Source: Sipunculus nudus
Taxonomy: Eukaryota > Annelida > Sipuncula > Golfingiida > Sipunculidae
Length of the DNA: 64,000 nt
Direction of reading: 5' to 3'
Assembly: GCA_026874595.1 (NCBI GenBank)
Contig: CM049316.1
Span: 76,764,676-76,828,675 of the forward strand
The notes below the pieces were generated by a model. That model searched no databases. It had not been told where the DNA came from and was given only the letters and a program-made list of their open reading frames with translations. The stretch's first letter is position 1. Every line of letters starts with the position of its first letter. Shown piece after piece: positions 47,411 through 61,190 of this stretch. The translations under genes and the position numbers were made by a program.

Positions 47411-50259
47411 CCAATATGGACACCTACTTTAGAAAGAGGCTTTTCAAACTTGATCTGAGCTATCTGTCCATACTAGGTATAAAACCTTGATGAAGGATTA
47501 CGGTGCCTTTCTTTAAAGGGACTGGGTATTGGTTTTACACATCACAAATTTCATATTGGTCGTCTTGAGAATCATGCTCACTTTCCATCACACAGGGCTA
47601 ATCCAGCATTAGCAGTGATTTTAAGATGACTGCTTAACTACCTTACGACCTATATACAAAGCCTTTTCCTGTCTTTCTTACTCCTTAAATATAGTACATG
47701 TACTGTTGGTTTAATCAATATGGAAGTGCACTAATTCCATCACATATGGTATTCTCTTTCGGAATGTAAACAAGTGATGTAGTTTAAATTCTCACGTGAT
47801 ACAAGCGTGACTATGACAGAGCGTGTTCGGGTCAGGTGGATTTTTATATTAGGAGCATGGTAAAGCATTCCTTGAAAATATGTTTTTGGATTTCCAGGTA
47901 ATTAAACTGTCTTAGCCTCATAAAATCTCGTGTTATGCATCACCAATGCCCAAAATTGTGAAGTCATAAATATATCTGCAGAAATAAGCCCGAGATGTCT
48001 TAGTGTTTGAATTTTGACCTTCGGCATCCGACCTGCCACATCCGGACGTTAGTATGCCATGAGTGGTGGCACGTGAACGCGTTTGAAATGTTTGCGCCGA
48101 ATGAATTAGTCAGGGTTAAATAAAGTCACGAAAATATGCCAATAATGTACAAAGATAATCATTGGTGCAAATATCTGCAAAGAGAAATTGGCGGCCTTTG
48201 ATCCATAGCTGTAGAGAAGAGGCCAGAATAACGCGCTTGGGTGACCCCGCTCCTCATCCTCAGCTAGGATTTTATGAACCCAAGAGGTCATAAAGGAAAG
48301 CAGAAAATATACGGCTTTCATTGCTGAAAGCATGAAAGTATTGGTTCTAAAATCAGTTTCCTATTTAAAAAAGGCACCAAAACAAAATCAGTAAAGTAGA
48401 ATTGAAGTACGCAGATTAGTTTAAGCTGACCCAGGTTGGTCAAGTATGTTCCCTCTGTTAATGTCACTGGTCTCGCTCTGAAAGCAGTGAGGTGACGTCA
48501 CAAAGTAAAAATTCATTATTGTTAGGAAAATGCTAACATGAATACCCCTGGGACAGTTGATTAATTACTCTGATGTTCAAGGCTTGTCAATCTGAAGAAG
48601 CTAATGATAGTCACTGATAATAAGCGAATGTGACGTATCCACTGGTTTTGTTTTTGGACAAACGAGATGAAGGTCAGGGAAAAGTGCAAAGTGCATGATA
48701 CACTTAGCCTGGTCACACAGATTTTCATCATCTAAGTAACTACTGTATCCTTAACATTGTATGCAAAGTCGGATGGGGTGTAGGAGGGCGGCCACTAAAG
48801 GATCCTGGCCATGTAATTTATCTTAAATCTTTTAAAATGCTAAATCTCACAAATTTATTGTCTTTCTTGTATACGCGACTTTTACTTTTACAGCAGCAAA
48901 AACTGAGGTAAATCAAAGTACAACCTGTCTTGATTTATATACAGTTCCTGAGATTTCATATAAATTTAACTCGAAATGCCTCAAAAGAATGTCATGGTTG
49001 CTCTCAAATATGAGATCGTGAATTAAGTCTAAACGAAAGTTGTTCCAGTTTATCTGGAGATATTTTTTACAATATCTTAACTCATTAGAATAGTTTTCCT
49101 GTGGCTGCATGAGTGGAGATAAATTATGTGGATATAAAATAATAACTGAAAATACTGATAGGGCTCTCCGGGATCAAGCGTCACGCAACTTTTTTCTAAG
49201 ATAACTAAATAACCTTCCTAAGAAATATATCGTTTTTTTTTATTATTTTTCAAGATGTGTAGTTTCATATTATAAATGACCGTGGTGGCATTCGACCGCT
49301 GTCACGCAACGGCTCTAAAACGCCCGTTTTTAGTCTTAAAGTGTCGCAATATGTCGATAAGTGTCTTAAAGTGTGTCGTGGTGGGGGGGGGGCATTTTTT
49401 ATGTTTTCCAATTTATCCAAAGGAATATGACATTATCAAAGGGTCCATGAGAAGGGGATCGTAAAATTCGCAAATTGCGAGTGAATTCTGCCATAAAATT
49501 CTGCCGAAATCTTCCAATGGCAAACCAGGCCCCTGGCGAAGTCGCGTGGACCTGTTACACTATAACAAAGTAAAACCAGTTATGCAAAGGATCCATCATC
49601 TCCTATAATGAAAAGACCAACTGCTCGTATAGGCGGTATTTGTAATGAATCGAATGATTTTAGCATTAGAACCTGCCTTTGTTTGCCACAATATAAACTA
49701 CAACATACATAAACTTAATTAACTCGTATCATCCTTCTGATCACCGATTTGCTGATACAAGAGGTGGTTTCACGTGTCACCAGATTATTTTTCAGCACTG
49801 GTGTTTTTTTTTTTGTTTATGACCTGAAAATTGAAAAAAAAATGTTCTCGACAACAATCTCTTTGGAATAAAATTAGTTGTTCAACAGTGTATTTTATGA
49901 TAATCGGTGTGTATATCAAACGTGAACATTGCAGCTTCACCAGTTATAAGCCACGTTCGATAGCCAGATTGTCGAATGAAATGCATGAAAGACAAATAAT
50001 GATAACAAAAATCATGGTTGATTGTTGATGATATGACTTAGGTGAACTGATGTGATGTTGCTCACATTATTTTAACTTTAACAACTGATTTTATTTTATC
50101 TCGAAAAAAAATGAATGGGTAAACAAACGACCCTTGGGTCATGAAGCTCAGATGAATTTGACGTACAGGTGATGCATATATTTATTATTAATATTATGAA
50201 CCAATGAAAAATAGTTGTTTGGGAACTTCGCTCAACGGGTAGAATGACTTCAAGGGTAC

Positions 50260-50830
50260 TTTTTTCACATATGGTCATTAGGAAATCTAAAACCTTTGGT
50301 AACAGCAATCTTATTAAAGGTTTCCAAGAAAGATTTTACCAGAAACTCCCTACCTGCTAATTTAAAAGTTTCTAGGTCAAACTGCTACACCTTCAGTCCT
50401 TCTGTCTTAAAAGGTGTTCAAATCATGTTCCTTCCCTTAGCTCAGAGAATATAGGTTATATATAGTTACCATTTTTTTATGTCAAAGGAGACATTAAAAT
50501 GACCTCTCTTGATGTCATTTTAGAAGTACTCGGTCCAACAGCAACGTTTTTTTTTTTCACAGCGTGACTGTCTGAATGTTGATAATCATATTTTTGACCA
50601 GTCACTTGCAAAATATATGTCAGTATGACCTAGTTTCAGATTTCTAAAGAGATTTGGCCAAGACTTTCCTGGATATTATGTTTGAAGTTTCTAGGTCCTG
50701 GGATAAAATTTTTGTCCTGTCTGACTGTCGGGGTACGCAAAATCATGTTTTCAGCCAATCGCTCGCAGAATATAGGTCATCATGACCTAGTTTCAGGTGT
50801 CCAAGAAAATTTGCATTGAACCTCCCTTGA
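50260..50830. repeat. Tandem repeat, period about 160 bp
   Basis: AATCAT(G/A)TT at 50421, 50584 and 50741, each followed by a GCAGAATATAGGTCA-like block; the last two also share TGACCTAGTTTCAG. Partial homology extends upstream to about 50260. Confidence 0.6.
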
Positions 50831-50899
50831 AGCTGATTCTGATTGCCTGAACTTGATGCCTGATTTTTTTAATTTGTTTGTGTTGTAATTTAGACCTTT

Positions 50900-51620
50900 A
50901 GTAATGATACAAAAATCATAAAAAGTAGACCAGATTTGCATGATTTTATCATGTAAAGAGTAAAATAAAAATGTAACAGAAATACACGGTCCCAGCTGGT
51001 GCAAGCATAGTCAATATCACATTGTTTTGGAAAATAACATAGCATTTTATTGGGCTGTTCACAAGAATCCCGGTGTGTTAATACTTTAAATGTAACCTTG
51101 TAACACATTTAATATAATATCCTTTCTTCATTATTACCTGACGGTTTTTTTGTCTAGCGTTTGTCCTTCTGCATATTTCCTTAATATTTAATGGCCATTA
51201 AAGTTATAATTTAGTTTTGCATCATGCACTTCCTTTTCCAGCCAAATAAGATAAACCCCTTTTTGCTCTAGCGTGATGCACATTATCTAATACTTGACTA
51301 AACCTCGAATCCATTTCAGATTTGTCTTTACTTAAGACAAATAATGCCGAGTCTTACGAAAACAACAATTTTTCATTTAATTAACATTACTTTTTTATCA
51401 ACAAAATAACATTAAATGCCCCAACATTTATCCCTCTGGTGCTAAATAGTCACTTTCTCATCTGATAAAAACCATATACCTTTGCAATTTGCGCTCTGTT
51501 AATTAGATATGAAGAAAACCAGGTTCCCTACAGATTTCTCATCCAGTCCAGAGGACATTTTCATCCTTTATTTTGTGATATACAGTTTTAAATGCCTTTT
51601 GCAAATCTGGCAACATCATT
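50900..51620 (-). pseudogene. Heavily decayed LINE reverse transcriptase
   Basis: Minus strand, many stops: DLQKAFKTVYHKI near 51614-51576 resembles the DL.KAFDTV.H.IL RT block, LTERK fits the SYL..R.Q block, and CDIDYACTSW near 51030-51001 the HIDYAC..W block, in the right order and spacing for CR1-type ORF2. Very old. Confidence 0.5.
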
Positions 51621-52331
51621 CGAGTTAAATTAACTTTGTAAATTTCTTATTTGATTTTATCAGTAAGATAAGTCAGTAAGTAAAGTGCGATATTCTGATT
51701 GAAGTGCGCATGTTATTGTTAAATTTCAAATACTTCATATAAGTTTGTTTTTAGTATTTTCCAGCATTTTGAAATAACACATAAAATTGACAGGGAGCTA
51801 TATCTGTTTTTTTTTTTCTTTTTTTTTTTTTTTCTCAAACCCATGTAATGGTATAACCCTTGCAGAATTTAGTTCCTTCGCGTAACAGAATTATATGAAA
51901 AGAGAGGCGCAAAAGAAGGAATGGTGGCACCGGGAAACATAGATGATGATGCGGTGCATGCCAGCCTTTAATCTGGGATCTGACTCTTAGGCTTATATTA
52001 GAATTAGTGTAAGTCATGTTTTCATAGCTAAGGGTATAGTAGTGAACCCAGATGGGAACATGAGCATAAATAGTGCATTGTCTCTCGCGTAATAAACATG
52101 AGCTGAGAAGTCGTGGGTACACGACTTGGAATGACCGGGAAGACAAAGGGAAAAAGGGAAAGATAAATTAAGATAAGAATTCGGATACGCAGTATATGTT
52201 GCATGGACGACGAATGGTATGACAATTATTCCTCCATATTTTTTTTTACTAGGAAGTATTTTATTTAGACATCTTTAAAAAACATATATCAATTAACCAA
52301 TGTTCGATTGTTCCCTATGCGTTGCCTTAAT

Positions 52332-52333
<2 letters not shown>

Positions 52334-52394
<61 letters not shown>
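52334..52394. repeat. (AT)n microsatellite
   Basis: About 30 uninterrupted AT units. Confidence 0.95.
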
Positions 52395-53018
52395 CAGCCA
52401 GTCCGAAAAGGTAATTGAAGTCTGACACCTGTGATGTAATTTGAGAAAGACACAATAGGTCGGCGGCGTAGACTCGACGTCTGTAGTTAAAACAATACGA
52501 AATGATATGAAATGACAGAAGTAGAACGAAATATGATGCACCCTACTGTGATGAGGAGCAATCGTCTCAAACAGATGTACAATTGAATTTTTTATTTCTA
52601 TTATCTTCTTTTATTTTTTTATTATTTTTTTCTGTGGAGGTGACAATTTCCATTGCTTTAATGCTTGCTTAACTAATTACCAAGTACATGTCCAGCATTC
52701 CATTAAGATTTCGGAGTATGTTACAGGGCGATAGAACACAATTATCCTGGCATCAACCAGGCTCAGTTGAGCGCACCCGCGGGTCCAAAGGTGGTAACCA
52801 TCGCTCATTTTGAGTCATAACACTGAGGTACCCCAGAAAGGCGCACTCGTTGTGAGTGAAAAACAACCGTCTGTCCATTAAGTTTGCAGAGCATTCTCCT
52901 TTTGTTGCGGCCCAGTATAGCACATTACCATAAAACAGTAAACGTTTGTACCAAGGAGATTGTCTCAGCATTAACAGCGTGTATGAGAAAGCATAAAAAC
53001 CTGTCTGAATGCCTATTA

Positions 53019-54310
53019 GGCCAGGAAATTAAGCCAGAATAAAGACCAAAGGTAAAACAAATTGCAACAGAATTTCTGTTTGCACAATGCATTTTCTAAT
53101 GCATTTTTCTAAAAGTCTACCGATATTAACAAATGGGAAATATGAAAATTTTACGTTTTTCTTCTACCTGGAATTGTAATTCTAAGAAATATAAATTTTA
53201 CATAAACGACAATACCAATCCTCATTTCCTTAACACTGATTCCAACCACTGCACTCAAGTATGCAAAATTATTTGATTGATAACGTAGGATACTAAAAAG
53301 TGTCAATTTAATATGTATTTTGGAGTAAAAGTGATTTTAGGTGATTTTTTCTTCATAAAAATAGCGTATTTATAGGGTCACTTCACGGATTTCTCTTTTA
53401 CCTGCTTCAACGTATTGTTGTATGTTACGCTGATATACATTTTAAAATTTCTTGGCTGCGTTTTAAAACAAATTTCGACGAAATACTGTCTTTCTGAAGA
53501 GAGATATGGCCGCTTTTGTACCTAAAGGTTACCCCTACCCCTTAGTGGTTAATCATGGTATAGGAGCTTTTTAGTCGAGTTGCCAGTAAGGGGTACCTTT
53601 GAATGGTCTATATTCCATATTATTTTTTTATGATTTTGTGATGGTAGGGGTCCACTAATACTTTTGAGATGGGTTGTGCTCACGACGACCTTTGGCAACT
53701 TTTGTAATATGCAAATTAGGGCCGCTATTCTCGATAATTCTATTTTCTTCCATATCTCAAGATGTAACCATGATAATTGTATGAATATTGTGTATAGACC
53801 TAGGTTTTCATGATCAAGGATTCAAATAAAACCCCAATAGTAACCTTTACCTACATTTTTTTAAATTGTAATATGCAAATTAGGGCCGCCATTGACGAAA
53901 ATAGTAACCAATAGTAACTATATAGACCCGAATAGTAACGTTTACCTTCATATTTTAAATTTAAATATAAAAATAAGGGCCTCCATTTAAGATAATTCTA
54001 TTTTCTTCGTCTCCCAACAAGTAACCATGATAATTGTGTGAATATTGTGTCTATACCTAATTTTTCATGGCCAAAGATACAAATGAAACCATATTAACAA
54101 CGGTTAGATTCACATTTTACATTTTAATATGTAAATTAGAGCCGCCATCGATGAAAAGTCTACCTTCCTCAATATCTGATTTGTATTTTCCCATCGGTTA
54201 ATTCTGGTAGACTTTATGTATGTCAAACTACATACCTTACGAAAATGCATTATGCAAACAGAAATTCTGTTGCAATTTTTTTTTTACTTTTGGTACTAAA
54301 TCTCCTGGCC
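53019..54310. mobile_element. 1.29-kb inverted-repeat DNA element with TA borders
   Basis: The ends GGCCAGGAAATTAAG and, on the opposite strand, GGCCAGGAGATTTAG start imperfect inverted repeats of about 85 bp, including a conserved ATTGCAACAGAATTTCTGTT followed by TGC. TA borders both ends (53017-53018 and 54311-54312), suggesting TA target duplication. The interior has a diverged internal repeat (AATTAGGGCCGC and TAACCATGATAATTGT blocks, about 255 bp apart). No transposase frame, so nonautonomous. Confidence 0.78.
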
Positions 54311-54814
54311 TATATACAATATTATAAAAGATGGCATTATAAAGATACTTGGTAATTGTTGATTGTCCTTAACGAATTTGCTGATTTTAGGGACTTCTTA
54401 TTTGAATTCGATTAATAAAATTTCTTTGATAAATACACCAGAGGTCAATGATGTGGCACGATTACTTATATATATTGGCAGTGACATTTCTAAATAAAAT
54501 CGATTTGAAAGCCTTCATGAAAATAAAGGAGATTTATGAGATCACCATATGTAATCAAAAGGTATGCTGCAATATACCAGTGAGTATGATTAGATTAGAT
54601 TAAACGTTACGGCGCTGGCCAGAGAAGCAGCTAGCTACTTCATGCAGTTCAATGATATAATCTGAATCACTTCAGTATCAGCATAATCAATAAAAAAGGC
54701 AATTTCTACCGAAACCTACAGATAATATTAACATGAGAGAGGGAAGGACGAAGCCCAGGTGTAAGGCTTTTGACTGCGAAGCTTAAGGAGACTAATGACG
54801 GGAACGTGCCGAAA

Positions 54815-54905
54815 AAAAGAACCAGAAACACATAATTAGGTATTACCATATGCAGCGAAAGGTAAAACTCTGGATCCTGCTCCACATTGCAAAGCTGAAG
54901 GTGTC
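54815..54905 (+). repeat. Direct repeat, left copy
   Basis: About 90 bp similar to 56344-56435: ACATAATTAGGTATTACCAT, GAAAGGTAAAACTC.GGA.CCTG and TCCAC.TTGC. No gene between them. Confidence 0.65.
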
Positions 54906-56343
54906 TTATAAAATGTTTAATCGGCCTTCAAGCTTTTTGTACGCTAGCAACAGACAAATCAGAAAGCAGATATAAGTTAGCATATAGATATATCTTATAT
55001 CATTATTCTGAATCCATACCAAATTGTGCTGCTATCCATTTCCAATTTTTCTGAAGTTCAAAAATGAAACCCAGCTTGAGATTCGCTGGTCACCAACAAA
55101 CAAACAGACAGAAAGACCAACAAGCACGGAAAAGATTTGAAGAGGACATTAATGATAACAGTTAGGTTAAGCAGAATTTATTTTAATGTAATACAAGGCC
55201 GGTGCGTGATATAACAATAAGTGCTTCATATCTTTTTTTTTATTTTTTTATTCTGAGATTGTTGAAGCCTCACTTAATAATTGTCAGTTCTTTGAGGAAC
55301 ATAATGCGTTTCTGCTTCCTTGTTATTCCCATCACTCCCGCATAAAGAGCTAATCACGACTGCGTCTTCGTCGGTATTTCTATGTTCCGCTTCCCCTTTC
55401 ATCAAATTTCAAACTACTATGAAATCAGTACTGGTACGCTCGCATTTTGTATCTTTCCCTTAATGTTTCTGATGATGTTTTTATGGAATTGAATTATTAC
55501 CACCATAAAATAGCATAAGGCTGTTTTTGCATTCTCTTGGTGTACCATAAAAAAGTGACAGTTTATAATGCCTGTACGTGATAATATCGACCTGTCTGAA
55601 TGTCATTATAATAATATTGAACTAAGCATCCAGAGATCGAAACCTCCAAAGTCTGGATCCTCATCCGGGTTTACCAATAAATAAAAACGAGCTTTCATAA
55701 CGTTTTTTCACTTGTTATATTGCCCACGCCACTCATCTTCAAATTTCATTAAATTCACTCAGTTTTGTACAAACTTTGTGTAAACAAACAATCAAAGAGA
55801 CACATAGGGATGATCACATGAGATGGATAAGCTATAGCAGACGCATCGTGAAAAGCTTAGAATCACATTTTCATACATAACACTCTCAGGTTTATGAATC
55901 TGACCATGTGGTTACGCTCGTTCTTATTTTAAACTGCATGGTTGAAGGATGCGTCATAGGCTCAGGAAGTTAATAATCAAACTGAGAGAAATATATGTAT
56001 CGCGATTCATCAACTCTGTCATTGTACAAAAACGAGGTCGACTCTTAAACAATGCCAGGTCATAAGTTAATTAGGCCGGTGCCCGGTTTGACAAAAGAAA
56101 CAGCCGAATGTTACAATTGAAAAGAAAAGTTTGAATTTAGATTTTTTAAATATAATGGTGAATAATAATTCTTACAAACTCTAAGGGATTGTCTGTTTGT
56201 TGTATCCCTTACCCTACACAAAGTTTCAGCAAAATTTGCATATTTCTTTTGGCGTAAAGTTTCAAACAGACAAAGCAACTAAGGGGAACAATTATACCTC
56301 CGCCAGCTCATGTTTAAAGTAAAGATGGAAATTTGCCGGAAAG

Positions 56344-56435
56344 AAAGGACTCAGAAACACATAATTAGGTATTACCATATCTCATGAAAGGTAAAACTCC
56401 GGAACCTGATCCACTTTGCCGTATAAAAATGATGT
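56344..56435 (+). repeat. Direct repeat, right copy
   Basis: Second copy of the 54815-54905 repeat, same direction, 1.53 kb away. Confidence 0.65.
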
Positions 56436-57484
56436 CTACACGAAGGTAGAAAATGAGGAAAAAGAAAAATTGTATTAACATTTAGAAAAGAGTACTAGCT
56501 GTTATAATGTCTGTTAAACACTCCATGTGACAGGGGTACAAATGGAAACACCGCACGTATTTAAATCGTTACCCATGTCCTTATTCTTAATTGTATATAT
56601 GTCTGGGTTATTCATATATCCGGACACACGTGTTTTTTTTTTTTTACTTTTTAGGATAACGCACAAAATGTATGTGCCAGAAAACGCATGTGTATTGAAA
56701 TATGTTTTAACTTTAACTCTACACGTAAACCACAGCCCAAAGTTAGCCACAAGTATACCCAGTCACACGCACTTGTAAATACGCAGTCACATTTGCGCTT
56801 TATACACAAGGACGCATTTATGCCTACGTCCACAAGAATGCTGAATATTCCGATTATTATTATTTATAAAGCATTCATTCGATATGTAAATAAGTTAAAT
56901 TTTAAAAGATTATCCTGAAAACAGTTCATTATTTTCAAATGTGTAAAATACGGTGCCATATTATAACTATGCATTCTTGCTGGCTATCGTGACTTTTTTT
57001 CAAGCAGCAACGTTTTAAGAGATATATATTATTTTATGTTAAACTTATATGCAGGATATCATCATCAAAATATTGAAAATGATGGGTTCTTCTTGCAACG
57101 TATGCGCAAAAGCAATGTTAAAAATAAAAATAATTTTTTGTAAAGATATTTGCTGATAGCGAATATTAAAATTTCAAATCCATGGAATTGGTTCCGCTTT
57201 CTAGGATACATTTTCGCGCCATTTCCGTCAAAGGATATAGTGATTCGCAGTAAGTATTTTGACATTTTTAAAAGAAACCGTGAAATGGTTAGTTGTCCAA
57301 ATAAAATATTCTACTGTCTTATTTTATTCTGTCTTGTTCTGAAGGTATTTCAAAATGCATGTATATGTTAAGACTACAAATTGGAAGAAATTCAATTAAA
57401 AGTTACTTTAATGTGGCACATTTTTCCTAAATCAGTAGGATTTTTTTCATGTTTATTTCTGCGGAATAGTAACTTCGGAAAGGT

Positions 57485-57600
57485 TTCTAAACTTGAAAGA
57501 AACGTCCGAAATCTGGAGTTCAAAATCAGTTAATTTCTAATGAAAATAAAAATCAAATTTGTTTATACGGGAGAAAGTGTGTCAAAATGGACGCGGGCCT
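57485..57600. repeat. Dispersed repeat, second copy
   Basis: Partner of 38830-38945 in the same direction; no protein frame. Confidence 0.5.
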
Positions 57601-59093
57601 TTTTGGTTTATTTTACATAAAACTAATATGCAAGATTACCTTTTCAAAAAGGGTTTTGTACATAACTTTCTACCTTTCAAAGCTTAATGATTTGTATTTC
57701 TTTTTATGATAAGGACAGTGATAATCAGTCAGATTAACATTAGATAATTAGTACTTTGATGATACTATCATATTAAATAGCTCATCAAACAAAAACCTCG
57801 ATCCGAGATGAACTCCAATTACAGATAACATCCTCTGCAGATAATTTATGACCGTATGGACCTCGTCTTAGACCGGGAGGTTTTTTTTTACACACAGAGC
57901 AGGTCAAACGCGTCCCACGGCCTAATTGTCGAACTCAGCATCAGTGACGGAGACTTGGACCATGAGTGATCAGAAGGTCACGTGACACTCAGGTACATCT
58001 TGATAATGTATCGCCGTCTGACATTTAAGATAAATCACATTGTCTCCGGCTCGTGTAAGGTTAACCGACCAAAGGTCTAGGTCTCTTATGGAAGATTGAT
58101 ATATATATTTTATGCCTAAACCCCATGTGCGCATGCGTATCTATAAGGATCTTTACGAACGTGATAATCACGATTTATATTGGGTAATTTTGAGGTTATA
58201 TTAAGTGTTATTGAATCAATGGCAAAATATTTGAAATCTGGAGAAAAAAAACGCTTATGTCCGTTACCCTGTATATGTAAAGTAAACGTTATTTACACAC
58301 AGCTAAATTCTAAATGCCCAATATGCCGCACAGGAAAAAAAACACACAAACGATCAGTCATTAAAACGTCACGAGCGCGTCTTCCGTAAGGTTAGCTTGA
58401 CAAATTGTCTTTAAATCCTGTTGGTACATATTTTTTAAGATTTTACTTTAACCACACATATATACGTGTATTTATATAAGTCTCTATACGCATTAACGCG
58501 AATATGTATAAAAACTGTTTTATCATTATCGTAGACAAACTATTTTTGTTTCATTTACCTACTGGAAAAGAAACTTTAGTGGATAATATATTCATGCAAT
58601 AGTTTTTTCTTCACATGTATGAAACCTTGGCTTACCGAAGTGGAATCGAAAGCTATACTGCTAACTTTCCCTATAAAATTTATGTAATGTCTGTTATTAA
58701 TAATTTTTAATATCTCTCAGAGCCACGTTAATCAATGTTATCGTGTTGTGCACTCGTTATCACTTTATTTATTATGATCTAAGTAATAGCAGACCCGATG
58801 ACATTAGTCTCGGTGGTTATCCATAGATCGTCTTACCTTGAATAACAAAATTATAGATAATTAGTTAGGATTTTTCTCTTTTTTTACAAATAAATGTGCT
58901 CTATGCAATCTACACATCTATATATGTCACTCCGCAAAAAAAAACGAAATTTGCCCTACGGATCTTTAAATCTAAATAGTACGTGAGAGCTTGTGTCATT
59001 CATCACTCTCTTGATTTATTTAAGCGTCTAATAAAGTAGAATCCCCAAGTACCAAAATCCTGAATCAACATTCCCTAAAGATATCGGAACTTC

Positions 59094-59456
59094 GTTTCCA
59101 TAGGGATAAATCGCTGAGGTGACGGTCTCCATGGTGATCATTCCATCAGGGTTAGGCTTCATTTGTGTTCAGCCTGTTATAAGTCTCCATGGTAACTGGT
59201 CTATATGGATTTAGTCTCCATAGTGATCGGTTTTTAGTTAAAGATTTGGCCATATGAGTTTTGTCTCTATGGTGACGAATATCTCATGGTCCAGTTTCAA
59301 TGGCTATCAGCTACTTATACATGCATGAGTCTCCGGGGAGATTGAATGATTCGTTTCCAAAGTGATCATAATATGAAATCATTATTCCTCATTCTTTCTC
59401 GAGTATTCTGTCCGACTGGTGCCTAGCCATCTACCAGATCAGTTACCATGGTGATG
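59094..59456. promoter_or_regulatory. Cluster of nine X-box-like palindromes
   Basis: Motifs of the form GT(C/T)(T/A)CCATGGTGA(T/C) start at 59094, 59125, 59183, 59214, 59263, 59294, 59329, 59353 and 59442. The best, GTCTCCATGGTAAC and GTTACCATGGTGAT, are near the RFX X-box consensus. The DNA between motifs is not obviously repeated. No gene is seen beside it. Confidence 0.5.
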
Positions 59457-59803
59457 ACTAATTTGGTACTTTTTTCTGTCCGCTTACTCTCAGTGCCACT
59501 TTCAAAAGACAAACCTATCTGTAACATTTTATATATAATTAAACGATTTTAGTCTGGTTTCACCTGAAGGCTTACAGTCAGATATAATCATGAATAGCAC
59601 TTGGTCTTTCTCGAAGTTTCCAATGGAGCAGACAATCCCAGCAGGATTTTTATAAATATTTAGATATTCAAATATAAATATATAAAATATATATATAATT
59701 ATATATACTTCACTTTAGTTGACATCAGCACATTAATTTTTTTAATTAGCAATATTTCTGCAAGTAATCGCGTAAAGATTTCAAACAGTAATATGGGCAT
59801 TAC

Positions 59804-59807
<4 letters not shown>

Positions 59808-59857
<50 letters not shown>

Positions 59858-59858
59858 A
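59808..59858. repeat. (CT)n(GT)n compound microsatellite
   Basis: CT units followed by about seven GT units. Confidence 0.93.
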
Positions 59859-61190
59859 AAATATAAATCTAAAACTTACCGCAAAATACATGTTTGGTGC
59901 TGCTACACAAATTTTCATTATACTCAATTCTAATCAAAATTCAACGATTCCAAATTGAACCAAGCAAAGCCAAGATCTAATCAGGGCGTGCCGGCTACGA
60001 GTCACGGAATCAAGAATGTCACACATGCATCACTTATGGAAACAAATTGAATATTTACGCGTGCGGCCCTAAACCACGAGCGACCACTTCAGTGCATTCA
60101 TCCAGTGAAACAAGTCACGATTAATTTATTTGACCACCTTACACACTTAGTCCACAAAAGGGTAGAGTACCCGAAAGGACATCTACGACTTTTCATGTGG
60201 GTCAGGATCGATTTTGATTGGATATCCCATCTTCCGGAAACTGATTTATACATGATTTCATGAATATTAATAAAACACTTAAATTAAAAAAAATAACTTT
60301 CCGACCACTTTTCTAGTTTATCCATGGGAACACTAAAATCGCTGCGACCTATTGTTTGCATTACTGTTTGTCAGTCGAAATTTTTTACCGCAGATATTAT
60401 TTAATTAATAAAGTTTTAAAGGCCCCGTTTTCCTCTACAGGTTATTATAAATAATGAAACTTATGTAAATGCGGTCTGAATTATTATAGCCTTCACAAAT
60501 GAAAAGTCGTCTCACAAGCGTAGCCATCTTGTTTGGGTGAATCATTTTTAAGGTATGTAGGATAGCAGCGTCTTATCAGCGACTGCTAGAAGTTTAATAG
60601 CTTCCAACATGGGACCATACCAATTAGAACAACATAATAATTTGCAGACATAAAATTGAATATACATCCTGAAGGCAATGAATGACAGTCCTCTTTTTCT
60701 TTATTCTGTAGTATCGAATATGTGCTGGTCATTGGATTCGGTATCGTTAAATTCCAAGTTATAAAACTATTATAAACGATGATAATTTAAATAGAAGTTT
60801 GTGATCCACCATAACACGAGACATAATTGATGTAACATGATTTTGCCCTACATTCTTACATTAAATTTCAAAATGTATAATCGGCAGTAAGTTTTATAGT
60901 GTATTAATATGATGAAGCAATAACAAAATATAAAAAACTGGCTCTTTGGCATTTAAAATTAGAAAATAAGAAGCCTATTACAAAAATTTTACTGTAAAAC
61001 TAAAAAAAAACGGACACAAAGAATAAACACCGTCACCGTCTTCTAAGAGTGACAATGTAAGATCGATATCAAGACTTCTAATATTGTCAAGTACAGGCAG
61101 ATTTCAGTGGATTGGATGGTTTTGAAATCGTTAAAGGGAAATAATCAGGGGCAAAATTATGCCTAATTGTTCACACTATCAGTTCAGATT

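Larger units (their letters stand above)
46345..48650. repeat. Diverged tandem duplication, unit 2
   Basis: Longer copy of the unit at 44900-46215. The extra length includes the SINE at 46883-47070 and a LINE scrap at 47313-47410. Homologous blocks at 46345-46405, 47523-47590, 47598-47625, 48020-48120, 48480-48560 and 48600-48640. Confidence 0.55.
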
